Positions 1 to 8,476 of a stretch of DNA of 64,000 bases are shown here, in pieces. The number at the start of each line of letters is the position of its first letter. The first letter of the stretch is position 1. A model generated the notes under the pieces. It saw only the letters and a list, made by a program, of their open reading frames with translations, was not told the origin of the DNA and made no database searches. Both the position numbers and the translations under genes were made by a program. Source of the stretch: Clostridium guangxiense (GTDB lineage: Bacteria > Bacillota > Clostridia > Clostridiales > Clostridiaceae); the NCBI RefSeq assembly GCF_021043395.1, contig NZ_JAJNKE010000008.1, positions 1 through 64,000 on the forward strand. The letters are read 5' to 3'.

Positions 1-63
1 CAACGGTGGAGCACTCGGCTGTTAACCGATAGGTTGAAGGTTCGAATCCTTTTCGCGGAGCCA
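1..63 (+). tRNA. tRNA-Asn(GTT), 5' end outside window
   Basis: This is the 3' part of a tRNA gene. The anticodon loop CTGTTAA (19-25) carries GTT, the T arm GGTTCGAATCC is intact, and the acceptor strand TCGCGGA plus discriminator G is followed by an encoded CCA (61-63). The acceptor 5' strand and part of the D arm lie before the window. The outermost anticodon-stem pair (C14 with T30) is a mismatch; the other four pairs are Watson-Crick. Confidence 0.93.
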
Positions 64-94
64 TTTTATTTTTTGAAGAATTAGAGGTATAAAT

Positions 95-817
95 ATGAAA
101 ACGATTTTTTTATATGTTTATTTTGGAATTTATATAGTTATAACATTATTTTTTCAAATAAGACTTGCATATGTAAAACGATACAAAGGTGAGGATGAGT
201 ATGAAAAATTAGTTCATAAAATTGTTATGAGCTGGTCCCGAAATATACTTAAGACAGTTGGAGTAAAAGTAAATATAAAGGGACTTGAAAATATACCTGA
301 TGGAACGTGTGTTTTTGTTTCCAATCATCAAGGAAATTTTGATTTTTTAGTAATACTTGCCAATATAGATAAGCACATAGGCTTTTTAGCTAAAAAAGAA
401 ATTTTAAAATTAAGAATTGTAAGCAGCTGGATGAAAAAAATGCATTGTGTTTTTATTAATAGAAGTGATGTGAGAGATTCGCTTAAGGCTATTAATCAAG
501 GTGTTGAAAATATTAAAAATGGTTATTCTATGGTTATTTTTCCGGAAGGAACTAGAAGCAAGGCAAGTGAACTTGGAGAATTTAAAAAGGGAGCATTAAA
601 GCTTGCGACTAAAACAGATGTACCTATAGTTCCAATAGTTTTAGATAGAACTTATAAAATTTTTGAAGAAGGAAACGGTAAATTAAAATCTGGGACCGTT
701 GAAATGTCAATTTTAAAGCCAATTAATATTAGTGAGATGGATAGAAAACAAAGAGCAGATTTGTCGGAAATGCTTAGGAATAAAATAAATGATGAACTTA
801 AAGTTATTAAACAATAA
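95..817 (+). CDS. plsC: 1-acyl-sn-glycerol-3-phosphate acyltransferase
   Basis: The product transfers an acyl group to lysophosphatidic acid to make phosphatidic acid at the inner face of the membrane. It has a hydrophobic N-terminal segment (about residues 3-22), the acyltransferase motif NHQGNFD (77-83, the NHx4D catalytic pair) and the glycerol-phosphate motif FPEGTRS (149-155). The length of 240 residues is normal for PlsC. The ATG follows an AGAGGT ribosome site. The gene stands alone between the tRNA and a strong terminator. The exact acyl donor (acyl-ACP or acyl-CoA) cannot be read from the sequence. Confidence 0.92.
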   Translation: MKTIFLYVYFGIYIVITLFFQIRLAYVKRYKGEDEYEKLVHKIVMSWSRNILKTVGVKVNIKGLENIPDGTCVFVSNHQGNFDFLVILANIDKHIGFLAKKEILKLRIVSSWMKKMHCVFINRSDVRDSLKAINQGVENIKNGYSMVIFPEGTRSKASELGEFKKGALKLATKTDVPIVPIVLDRTYKIFEEGNGKLKSGTVEMSILKPINISEMDRKQRADLSEMLRNKINDELKVIKQ

Positions 818-835
818 AATAGGATTTGTATTTAT

Positions 836-878
836 AAATACATACAAAACGATTTAATCATTTTGTATGTATTTTTTT
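836..878 (+). terminator. Intrinsic terminator after plsC
   Basis: A perfect 14-bp inverted repeat (arms 836-849 and 861-874, AAATACATACAAAA) with an 11-nt loop runs into a T tract. It begins 18 bp after the plsC stop. Confidence 0.9.
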
Positions 879-1034
879 TAGGCTTTGTTTTAATAAGTGT
901 GATATTTTGTAATACCTATAAATTAAATTTCATGCTAATAATAATTCACTTGCAAAAATCTATAAATGCATGTAGATTCTAAAATAAAATGAAATTTTAT
1001 ATATAAATAAATTCAAAAAATACAAAATTCATAA

Positions 1035-1063
1035 TTGAAATAATAAATTTAATATGTTAATAT
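1035..1063 (+). promoter_or_regulatory. Candidate promoter for the citrate operon
   Basis: TTGAAA (1035-1040), 17-bp spacer, TAATAT (1058-1063) preceded by TG at 1055-1056, which makes an extended -10. The gene-free stretch 879-1241 is otherwise very AT-rich. I see no other gene or recognised RNA in it, only a weaker TATAAT at 1138-1143. The implied 5' leader is about 170 nt. Confidence 0.5.
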
Positions 1064-1241
1064 ATTCATATAAAAGCTATTATACTTATTAAAAAACCTA
1101 TAGATATTAAATAAATAATTAATATAAACTCAATATGTATAATATTTATACAATAAATGCTGTATATACTAATGTTTTAAGATGAATAATTTTAAAAAAA
1201 TAAGTCATTTTTATTTTTGGGTAGGAAGTGAAAGTGTTAAA

Positions 1242-2591
1242 ATGAATAATTTTAATTATGTAAATGAAGGTAAAGAACCGAATTTCTACAGAGAGATATT
1301 CCCATATTCTGAAGTTCCTAAGATTAGATTTGATGGTAGTGAAAACCGCATAGATTTACCGGAATCCATATGGATAACAGATACTACATTTAGGGATGGT
1401 CAACAATCTATGACTCCCTTTACAGTGGAACAGATAGTTAAAATATATGACTATTTAAATAAACTTGATAACAATTCTGGTGTAATTAGACAAACTGAAT
1501 TTTTTTTGTATAACGCACATGATAGAGAAGCAGTTTTAAGATGTATGGATAAGGGGTATAAATTTCCTGAAATAACTACATGGATAAGAGCTAATAAAAA
1601 TGATTTTAAATTAGTAAAGCAAATGCATGTAAAAGAGACAGGAATATTAATGTCATGCTCCGACTATCATATTTTTAAGAAGTTAGGTCTTAATAGACAA
1701 GAAGCTTTGAAAAAATACAGTGAAATTGTTGAAGAGGCTCTTTCAAATGGAATAGTTCCAAGATGTCATTTGGAGGACATCACCAGGGCTGATTTCTTTG
1801 GATTTGTTGCTCCTTTAGTAAATAACTTTATGGATTTGAGTAAAAAGTATAATATTCAAGTTAAGATAAGAGCGTGTGATACACTTGGATTAGGAGTAAG
1901 TTTTCCAGGTGTAGAAATGCCAAGAAGTATTCCAGGTATAATAGGTGGACTTAAAAGAATTTGCAATGTGCCATCAGAAGCGTTAGAATGGCATGGACAC
2001 AATGATTTTTATTGTGTTGTACCAAATGCTGTTTCAGCGTGGTTATATGGATGTTCATCGGTGAATACTACATTACTTGGTATAGGTGAAAGAACTGGAA
2101 ATTGTCCATTAGAAGGCATGATATTTCAATATTGTCAACTAAAAGGTAAGAAGAATATAAATCTCGAAGTGATTACTGAAATTGCAGAATATTTTAAGAA
2201 AGAAATGAAATATGAGATACCTGTTAGAACTCCTTTTGTTGGAGATGACTTTAATGTCACAAGAGCTGGAATTCATGCAGATGGAATATTGAAGGATGAG
2301 GAAATTTATAATATATTTGATACAGATAAAATATTAAACAGACCTGTAGTTGTAGCTGTTAATGAATATTCAGGACTTGCTGGTATAGCAGCATGGATTA
2401 ACACTTATTTTAAGCTTCCGCAAAAGGACAAAGTAAGTAAAAAAGATGAAAGAATCTTGAAAATAAAAAATTGGGTTGATGCGCAGTATGAAAAAGGCAG
2501 GACAACACCTATAGCAAATAAAGAACTTGAAATTGAAGTTAAAAGATATTTTGAGGAGTTAATTGATATAGAAAAAACTAGAGCAAGTTAA
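1242..2591 (+). CDS. Re-citrate synthase (2-isopropylmalate/homocitrate synthase family)
   Basis: A DRE-TIM metallolyase that condenses acetyl-CoA with oxaloacetate. The N-terminal signature DTTFRDGQQS (about residue 47) and the metal site HGHND (about residue 250) are present, followed by GERTGNCPLEG. The family also contains LeuA and homocitrate synthase. The call as citrate synthase of Re stereospecificity rests on context: aconitase and isocitrate dehydrogenase follow at once, and the homologous clostridial gene (C. kluyveri, C. acetobutylicum) is known to be Re-citrate synthase. An in-frame ATG at 1182 has no ribosome site, while ATG 1242 has AGGAAG upstream. The first codons after both ATGs are nearly identical. 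Confidence 0.88.
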   Translation: MNNFNYVNEGKEPNFYREIFPYSEVPKIRFDGSENRIDLPESIWITDTTFRDGQQSMTPFTVEQIVKIYDYLNKLDNNSGVIRQTEFFLYNAHDREAVLRCMDKGYKFPEITTWIRANKNDFKLVKQMHVKETGILMSCSDYHIFKKLGLNRQEALKKYSEIVEEALSNGIVPRCHLEDITRADFFGFVAPLVNNFMDLSKKYNIQVKIRACDTLGLGVSFPGVEMPRSIPGIIGGLKRICNVPSEALEWHGHNDFYCVVPNAVSAWLYGCSSVNTTLLGIGERTGNCPLEGMIFQYCQLKGKKNINLEVITEIAEYFKKEMKYEIPVRTPFVGDDFNVTRAGIHADGILKDEEIYNIFDTDKILNRPVVVAVNEYSGLAGIAAWINTYFKLPQKDKVSKKDERILKIKNWVDAQYEKGRTTPIANKELEIEVKRYFEELIDIEKTRAS

Positions 2592-2616
2592 TTTTATGCA
2601 AGGAGTGATATATATA

Positions 2617-4542
2617 ATGGGTTTAACAATGACAGAAAAAATTATACAAAATCATTTAGTAGTTGGTGAAATGAAAAAAGGTAATGAGATTGGAATAAAA
2701 ATTGATCATACTCTTACACAGGATTCAACGGGCACTATGGCTTATTTACAGTTTGAAGCTTTAGGAATAGACAAAGTAAAAACTAAAAGATCTGTTGCCT
2801 ACATTGATCATAATATACTTCAAACTGGTCCTGAGAATGCAGATGATCATTTGTATATTCAAACTGTAGCCAAAAAACATGGAATATACTTCTCAAAGCC
2901 TGGAAATGGAATATGCCATCAGGTTAATCTTGAGAGATTTGATGTACCTGGAGAGACACTTATAGGTTCAGACAGTCATACGCCTACAGCAGGAGGAATG
3001 GGAATGCTTGCAATAGGAGCAGGTGGACTTGACGTTGCTGTAGCAATGGGCGGAGGAGAATATTATATAATAATGCCTGAGGTAATTAAAATTAATTTAT
3101 TAGGAAAGCTTAAACCCATGGTATCTGCTAAGGATATAATATTAAAGGTATTAAGTATGCTTACAGTAAAAGGCGGGGTTGGAAAAGTTTTTGAGTATGT
3201 TGGAGAAGGAGTAAAATCTTTATCTGTGCCTGAAAGAGCAACCATATGTAATATGGGAGCAGAGCTTGGAGCAACTACATCAATTTTTCCAAGTGATGAA
3301 AATACTGTTGAATTTCTTAAAGCTCAGGGAAGAGAAGAGGATTTTAAAGTTGTAAAACCAGATGATGATGCAGTATATGATGATTCTATAACTATAGATT
3401 TAAATGAATTGGAGCCTCTAGTTGCGTGTCCACATAGTCCTGATAAGGTTAAGAAGGTTTCGGAAATAACTAATTTAAAAGTAAATCAAATTGCTATAGG
3501 AAGTTGCACTAATTCATCCCTATTTGATTTAATGAAAGTTGCAGAAATATTAAAAGGAAAAACAATAGCTGAAAATGTTTCATTAGTAATAGCACCAGGT
3601 TCAAAGCAGGTTCTAACTATGCTTGCTGAAAATGGAATATTAGCAGAACTTGTAGCGTCGGGAGCTAGAATACTTGAATGTGCATGTGGCCCTTGCATAG
3701 GAATGGGTCAGTCACCATGTACTAATGGTGTATCATTAAGAACTTTTAATAGAAACTTTGAAGGAAGATCTGGAACTGTTTCTGCGCAGGTTTATCTTTT
3801 GAGTCCGGAAACAGCTGCGGTATCAGCTTTAACAGGATATTTAACAGATCCTACTACCTTTAATTGTAAGGTTGAAGTAAAACTTCCGAAACATTTTCTT
3901 GTAAATGATAATTTAATTGTTCCACCAGCTGAAAATGGGGAAGAAGTGGAGATTGTGAGAGGACCTAATATTAAGCCATTTCCTAAGGCGAAACCTATAG
4001 CAGCTAAATTAGAAGGAATTGCACTTACGAAGGTTGGGGATAATATAACAACAGATCATATTATGCCTTCAAATGCAAAACTTCTTCCATTTAGATCAAA
4101 TATTCCTCATCTTGCAGATTACTGCTTAACTCCATGTGATCCTGATTTTCCTAAAAAAGCAAAGGAAAATGGCGGAGGCTTTATAATTGGAGGAGCTAAT
4201 TATGGACAAGGTTCAAGTAGAGAACACGCGGCATTAGCGCCTTTGTATCTTGGAATAAAAGCTGTACTTGCTAAATCATTTGCAAGAATACACAAGGCAA
4301 ATTTAATAAACAATGGTATAGTTCCTATTGTATTTAAGAATAGTGATGACTATGATAAGATAGAAAATAATGATAAGCTTGTGATAGATAATGTTGTAAA
4401 ACAAATTAATGATGGAATTGTTACTGTATACAATGAAACAAAGAATGAAAATTATGAGATGATTTTAGATATACCGGAAAGACAAAAGGATATGCTTATT
4501 TGCGGTGGAAAGTTAAATCAAATAAAAAAGCAAAATGCATAG
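2617..4542 (+). CDS. acn: Aconitate hydratase (single-chain, about 640 aa)
   Basis: It isomerises citrate to isocitrate via cis-aconitate in the cytoplasm with a [4Fe-4S] cluster. Cluster ligands are visible: Cys in GSCTNSS (about residue 297) and the CxxC pair in CACGPCIG (about 356 and 359). The swivel domain follows after about residue 470 (GDNITTDHIMPS, then GGANYGQGSSREHAA). At 641 residues it is the short LeuC/LeuD-fusion-like type rather than the 900-residue AcnA. ATG 2617 is chosen because AAGGAGTG (2599-2606) sits 10 bp before it; the in-frame ATG at 2596 lies before that site. It is the second gene of the citrate operon. Confidence 0.93.
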   Translation: MGLTMTEKIIQNHLVVGEMKKGNEIGIKIDHTLTQDSTGTMAYLQFEALGIDKVKTKRSVAYIDHNILQTGPENADDHLYIQTVAKKHGIYFSKPGNGICHQVNLERFDVPGETLIGSDSHTPTAGGMGMLAIGAGGLDVAVAMGGGEYYIIMPEVIKINLLGKLKPMVSAKDIILKVLSMLTVKGGVGKVFEYVGEGVKSLSVPERATICNMGAELGATTSIFPSDENTVEFLKAQGREEDFKVVKPDDDAVYDDSITIDLNELEPLVACPHSPDKVKKVSEITNLKVNQIAIGSCTNSSLFDLMKVAEILKGKTIAENVSLVIAPGSKQVLTMLAENGILAELVASGARILECACGPCIGMGQSPCTNGVSLRTFNRNFEGRSGTVSAQVYLLSPETAAVSALTGYLTDPTTFNCKVEVKLPKHFLVNDNLIVPPAENGEEVEIVRGPNIKPFPKAKPIAAKLEGIALTKVGDNITTDHIMPSNAKLLPFRSNIPHLADYCLTPCDPDFPKKAKENGGGFIIGGANYGQGSSREHAALAPLYLGIKAVLAKSFARIHKANLINNGIVPIVFKNSDDYDKIENNDKLVIDNVVKQINDGIVTVYNETKNENYEMILDIPERQKDMLICGGKLNQIKKQNA

Positions 4543-4572
4543 GATATAATATATAAATTTGGAGGTAAAAGT

Positions 4573-5577
4573 ATGGGAAATGTACATGAGATAACTTTAA
4601 TTCCTGGCGACGGAATAGGACCAGAAGTTACGGGAGCAGCAAGAAAGGTAATAGAAGCAGCAGGAGTTAAGGTTAAATGGGATGTGGTTGAAGCAGGAGC
4701 AAAGGTTATGGATGAATATAAAACTCCACTCCCAGATTACGTTCTTGAAAGTATAAGAAAAAATAAAATAGCACTTAAAGGACCAGTTACTACACCAGTA
4801 GGTTCAGGATTTAGAAGTGTAAATGTTGCACTTAGACAAGCTTTTAATTTATATGCAAATGTTAGACCAATAAAGACGTATGAAGGAATTCCTACAAGAT
4901 ATGATAATGTTGATTTGATAATCGTACGTGAAAATACAGAAGATCTTTACGCAGGAGTAGAACATAAAATAGGAGATTATGCAGCAGAGAGTATAAAAAT
5001 TATTACAAGAGAAGCAAGTACAAGAATTTCAAAATTTGCTTTTGATATGGCTAAAAAACAAAATAGAAAAAAGGTTACTGCTGTTCATAAGGCTAACATT
5101 ATGAAATACTCTGATGGATTATTTTTGGAATGTGCAAGAGAGATTTCAAAACAGTATGAAGATATAAATTTTGAAGATATGATCGTAGATGCCATGAGCA
5201 TGAGACTTGTTCAAAGCCCAGAAAATTACGATGTGTTAGTAATGCCTAATCTTTATGGAGATATATTGTCTGACATGGCTGCTGGACTTGTTGGAGGGCT
5301 TGGTGTGGCTCCTGGAGCTAATATAGGTGATGAAATATCAGTTTTTGAGTCTATTCATGGTTCAGCACCGGACATTGCAGGCAAAAATATTGCAAATCCA
5401 ACTGCTGCAATGCTATCAGGTGTTATGATGCTTAGATTCATTGGCGAAATGGAAGCTGCTGATAAAATTGATACGGCAATAAAAAATGTTCTAAAAGAGG
5501 GCAAGACTGTTACAGTTGATCTTGGTGGAAAAGCTACCACTGATGAATTTACAGAAGAAGTAATTAAAAACCTTTAG
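4573..5577 (+). CDS. icd: Isocitrate dehydrogenase, NAD-type
   Basis: Oxidative decarboxylation of isocitrate to 2-oxoglutarate, feeding glutamate synthesis. Family motifs are [29 protein letters not shown] and [20 protein letters not shown]. The substrate loop SGFRSVN has the Ser and Asn typical of isocitrate rather than isopropylmalate use. The Asp-Ile after HGSAP is typical of NAD enzymes; NADP enzymes carry Lys-Tyr there. The length of 334 residues fits the homomeric NAD-IDH class. GGAGG lies 7 bp before the ATG. It is the last gene of the operon and is followed by a terminator. Coenzyme preference is inferred from the motif only. Confidence 0.9.
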   Translation: MGNVHEITLIPGDGIGPEVTGAARKVIEAAGVKVKWDVVEAGAKVMDEYKTPLPDYVLESIRKNKIALKGPVTTPVGSGFRSVNVALRQAFNLYANVRPIKTYEGIPTRYDNVDLIIVRENTEDLYAGVEHKIGDYAAESIKIITREASTRISKFAFDMAKKQNRKKVTAVHKANIMKYSDGLFLECAREISKQYEDINFEDMIVDAMSMRLVQSPENYDVLVMPNLYGDILSDMAAGLVGGLGVAPGANIGDEISVFESIHGSAPDIAGKNIANPTAAMLSGVMMLRFIGEMEAADKIDTAIKNVLKEGKTVTVDLGGKATTDEFTEEVIKNL

Positions 5578-5590
5578 CAGGGTTTATGGG

Positions 5591-5637
5591 ATAGCAGATA
5601 ATTTTGCATAAAAACAAAATTATCTGCTATTTTTTAT
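5591..5637 (+). terminator. Intrinsic terminator after icd
   Basis: A perfect 16-bp inverted repeat (arms 5591-5606 and 5615-5630, ATAGCAGATAATTTTG) with an 8-nt loop is followed by TTTTTT. Confidence 0.92.
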
Positions 5638-5702
5638 GCAAAACCATGCTTAAAAATTTGCTGAGATATTAAATTAAAAGAGCTATCTCTATGTTTTTTA
5701 GA

Positions 5703-5733
5703 TGAATATTTATAAATTATGTTGAATATTTAT
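5703..5733 (+). promoter_or_regulatory. Candidate arginine-repressor operator pair at argGH
   Basis: TGAATATTTAT occurs twice, at 5703-5713 and 5723-5733, exactly 20 bp apart. Each resembles half of a classic ARG box (TGAAT...ATTCA). The second copy covers the -35 element of the argG promoter, as expected for repression by ArgR/AhrC. No argR gene is in the window, so the assignment is inference. Confidence 0.4.
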
Positions 5734-5750
5734 GATAGAAGTTGTATAAT
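5722..5750 (+). promoter_or_regulatory. argGH promoter (sigma-A type)
   Basis: TTGAAT (5722-5727), 17-bp spacer, TATAAT (5745-5750), placed 60 bp upstream of argG and well downstream of the icd terminator. Confidence 0.65.
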
Positions 5751-5809
5751 AATAATCATTAACTAATGGAAATTAATTTTTTATTATATATGAAAAGGAG
5801 ATTGTTATT

Positions 5810-7012
5810 ATGAAAGAAAAAGTTGTTTTAGCATATTCAGGAGGATTGGATACTTCAGTAACAATTCCATGGCTTAAAGATAATTATGATGTAGATGTAA
5901 TAGCAGTATGTGTTAATGTTGGTCAAGATGATGATATGGAAAAAGTTAAAGTTAAAGCAATAGAGAGTGGTGCTGCTAAAATATATGTTGAAGATGTAAA
6001 GGAAGAGTTTGTAACAGATTATTTATATCAGGCAATAAAATGGAATGCTGTTTATGAAGGCAAATACCTTTTAGGAACATCATTTGCAAGACCTCTCATA
6101 GCAAAAAAATTAGTTGAAATTGCACATAAAGAAGGGGCAGCTTATATATGCCACGGCTGCACAGGAAAGGGAAATGATCAGGTTCGTTTTGAAACAGCAA
6201 TAGCAGCAATGGACCCTTATATAAAAATTATAGCACCATGGAGAATTTGGGATATTGATTCAAGAGAAGCAGAAATAGATTATGCAAAATCTAAGGGAGT
6301 AGAAGTTCCTGTAACAAAAGAAAAAATATATTCAGAAGATAAGAATTTATGGCATACAAGCCATGAAGGTGGAGATCTTGAAGATCCTAAAAATGAGCAT
6401 AAGGAAGAAATGTACTCAATGGTTATACCACCAGAAAAGGCAAAAGATGAAGTTACTTATTTAAGTATATCATTTAAAAAAGGAATTCCATACAAGGTTA
6501 ATGGAAAAGAATTATCTCCAGTAGAACTTATGCAGGCATTAAATAAAATAGCTGGAGAAAATGGCATAGGAGTTGCAGATCTTGTAGAAAACAGACTTGT
6601 AGGAATGAAATCAAGAGGTGTGTATGAAACTCCAGGTGGAACAGTTCTTTATGAGGCTCATAATCAACTTGAATTTTTGACAGTTGAAAAATATTCATAT
6701 CAATATAAACAAGTTCTTGCACATAAATATTCAGAACTTGTCTATGATGGATTATGGTTTACTACTTTAAGAGAAGCACTTGATGCATTTGTAGATAAAA
6801 CTCAAGAAAATGTAACAGGAACAGTAAAGCTTAAATTATATAAAGGAAATATAAAAGTGGCAGGAATAGATACAGAATATGCACTCTATGATCAAGGAAT
6901 ATCTTCTTTTGGTGCTAGTGAGTTATACAGCCATAAAGATGCAGAAGGATTTATAAATTTATTCAGTCTTCCAAGTAAAATAAAGGCTATGAAACATTTG
7001 GGTGATAAATAA
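5810..7012 (+). CDS. argG: Argininosuccinate synthase
   Basis: ATP-dependent joining of citrulline and aspartate to argininosuccinate, the penultimate step of arginine synthesis. The N-terminal PP-loop AYSGGLDTS (residues 8-16) binds ATP. Downstream blocks such as [15 protein letters not shown] and [13 protein letters not shown] are typical of ArgG. The length of 400 residues is standard. The site AAAGGAGA precedes the ATG. The stop overlaps the argH start (TAATG), so the two are translationally coupled. Confidence 0.97.
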   Translation: MKEKVVLAYSGGLDTSVTIPWLKDNYDVDVIAVCVNVGQDDDMEKVKVKAIESGAAKIYVEDVKEEFVTDYLYQAIKWNAVYEGKYLLGTSFARPLIAKKLVEIAHKEGAAYICHGCTGKGNDQVRFETAIAAMDPYIKIIAPWRIWDIDSREAEIDYAKSKGVEVPVTKEKIYSEDKNLWHTSHEGGDLEDPKNEHKEEMYSMVIPPEKAKDEVTYLSISFKKGIPYKVNGKELSPVELMQALNKIAGENGIGVADLVENRLVGMKSRGVYETPGGTVLYEAHNQLEFLTVEKYSYQYKQVLAHKYSELVYDGLWFTTLREALDAFVDKTQENVTGTVKLKLYKGNIKVAGIDTEYALYDQGISSFGASELYSHKDAEGFINLFSLPSKIKAMKHLGDK

Positions 7013-8328
7013 TGAAGCTTTGGGGTGGAAGATTTAGAGAAAGTGAAAGTAAGCTTATGGAGGAATTTAATGCCTCCCTAGGCTTTGACAAAAGATTGTT
7101 TTTAGAAGACGTCACTGGAAGCATTGCACATGTAAAAATGCTTGTTAAATGTGGAATAATAAATGAAAATGAGTGCATAAATATAATTAATGGCCTAGAA
7201 AGTATATTAGAAGATATTAATGCAGGAAAACTTGAAATAGATGGCGATTATGAAGATATACACAGCTTTATAGAAACCAATTTGATTGAGAGAATTGGGG
7301 AAGATGGTAAGAAACTTCATACTGCTAGAAGTAGAAATGACCAGGTAGCAGTTGATATGAAAATGTATGCTAAAAAAACATCAATGAATATAATAAAATG
7401 TATAGATAATTTGCTTGAAACACTAAAAGAAAAAGGTGAAAAAAACAAATATATAATGCCAGGTTATACCCATATGCAAAGGGCACAGGTGGTTACATTT
7501 ACTCACCATATGATGGCTTATTATAGTATGCTTAAAAGAGATAAGATGAGAATTGAAAATGCAGTGGAAATTTTAAATGAAAGTCCGCTTGGATGTTGTG
7601 CACTTGCAGGAACTACATATGATACAGATAGAGAATTTACTGCAAAAGAACTTGGTTTTAAAAGGCCGGTAGATAATTTTTTGGATGGAGTTAGTGATAG
7701 AGATTATATAATTGAACTTCTTTCAGATTTTTCAATTTGTATGATGCATTTAAGCAGATTAAGTGAAGAACTTATTATTTGGAGTACTAAAGAATTTAAC
7801 TTCATTGAAATGAATGATAAGTTTTCAACAGGAAGCAGTATAATGCCTCAAAAAAAGAATCCTGATGCAGCTGAGCTTATTCGTGGAAAGACAGGAAGGG
7901 TTTATGGAAGTCTTATGGCAATGCTTACTGTAATGAAAGGATTGCCACTTGCATATGATAAAGATATGCAGGAAGATAAGGAGCAATTTTTTGATGCAGC
8001 AGATACTTTAGAAATGTGTCTAATGGTTATGCAGGGAATGATTTCAACAATGGCAGTAAGAGAAGAAAAACTAAAGGAAGCTGTAAAACAGGGATTTTTA
8101 AATGCAACAGATGTCGCGGACTATCTTGTTAAAAAAGGAATACCTTTTAGAGATGCGCATAGAATTTCTGGTGAGATAGTGATTTATTGTGAAGAAAATC
8201 AGAAAAGTATAGAAGACATATCAATAGAAGAATTTAAAAAATTTAGTGATTTATTTGAAAAAGATGTTTATGATTCCATAGATTATAATGAAATTTTGAA
8301 AAAAGGAATAAAGAAAATAATGAAATAA
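7012..8328 (+). CDS. argH: Argininosuccinate lyase
   Basis: Cleaves argininosuccinate to arginine and fumarate. It is a member of the fumarase/aspartase superfamily, shown by the signature loop GSSIMPQKKNPD (about residues 275-286), the TARSRNDQVA block near residue 105 and the GYTHMQRAQ block. The length of 438 residues is usual. The ATG shares its A with the argG stop; GGGTGAT upstream provides the ribosome site within argG. Confidence 0.97.
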   Translation: MKLWGGRFRESESKLMEEFNASLGFDKRLFLEDVTGSIAHVKMLVKCGIINENECINIINGLESILEDINAGKLEIDGDYEDIHSFIETNLIERIGEDGKKLHTARSRNDQVAVDMKMYAKKTSMNIIKCIDNLLETLKEKGEKNKYIMPGYTHMQRAQVVTFTHHMMAYYSMLKRDKMRIENAVEILNESPLGCCALAGTTYDTDREFTAKELGFKRPVDNFLDGVSDRDYIIELLSDFSICMMHLSRLSEELIIWSTKEFNFIEMNDKFSTGSSIMPQKKNPDAAELIRGKTGRVYGSLMAMLTVMKGLPLAYDKDMQEDKEQFFDAADTLEMCLMVMQGMISTMAVREEKLKEAVKQGFLNATDVADYLVKKGIPFRDAHRISGEIVIYCEENQKSIEDISIEEFKKFSDLFEKDVYDSIDYNEILKKGIKKIMK

Positions 8329-8392
8329 TAACGGAAAACATTAACAAAAAATCATAAAATGAAGTGTTTGTAATGAAAAAATTTCATAGTTG

Positions 8393-8401
8393 TGGTATAA
8401 T
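8393..8401 (+). promoter_or_regulatory. Extended -10 promoter candidate for the PEPCK-like gene
   Basis: TGGTATAAT (TG at 8393, TATAAT 8396-8401) lies 75 bp upstream of the next gene. No good -35 element is visible at 17 bp, which is tolerated by extended -10 promoters. Confidence 0.4.
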
Positions 8402-8476
8402 ATTCATTGTTGTGGTTGAAATTGAATAATTACAACTGTTCAGATTTCATTTTTCGCATTAGGGGGTTATAATAAT

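Noticed and set aside
1182-1241. Upstream ATG for Re-citrate synthase
   Set aside because: No ribosome site before it, and the extra 20 residues are absent from the usual family start; ATG 1242 preferred.
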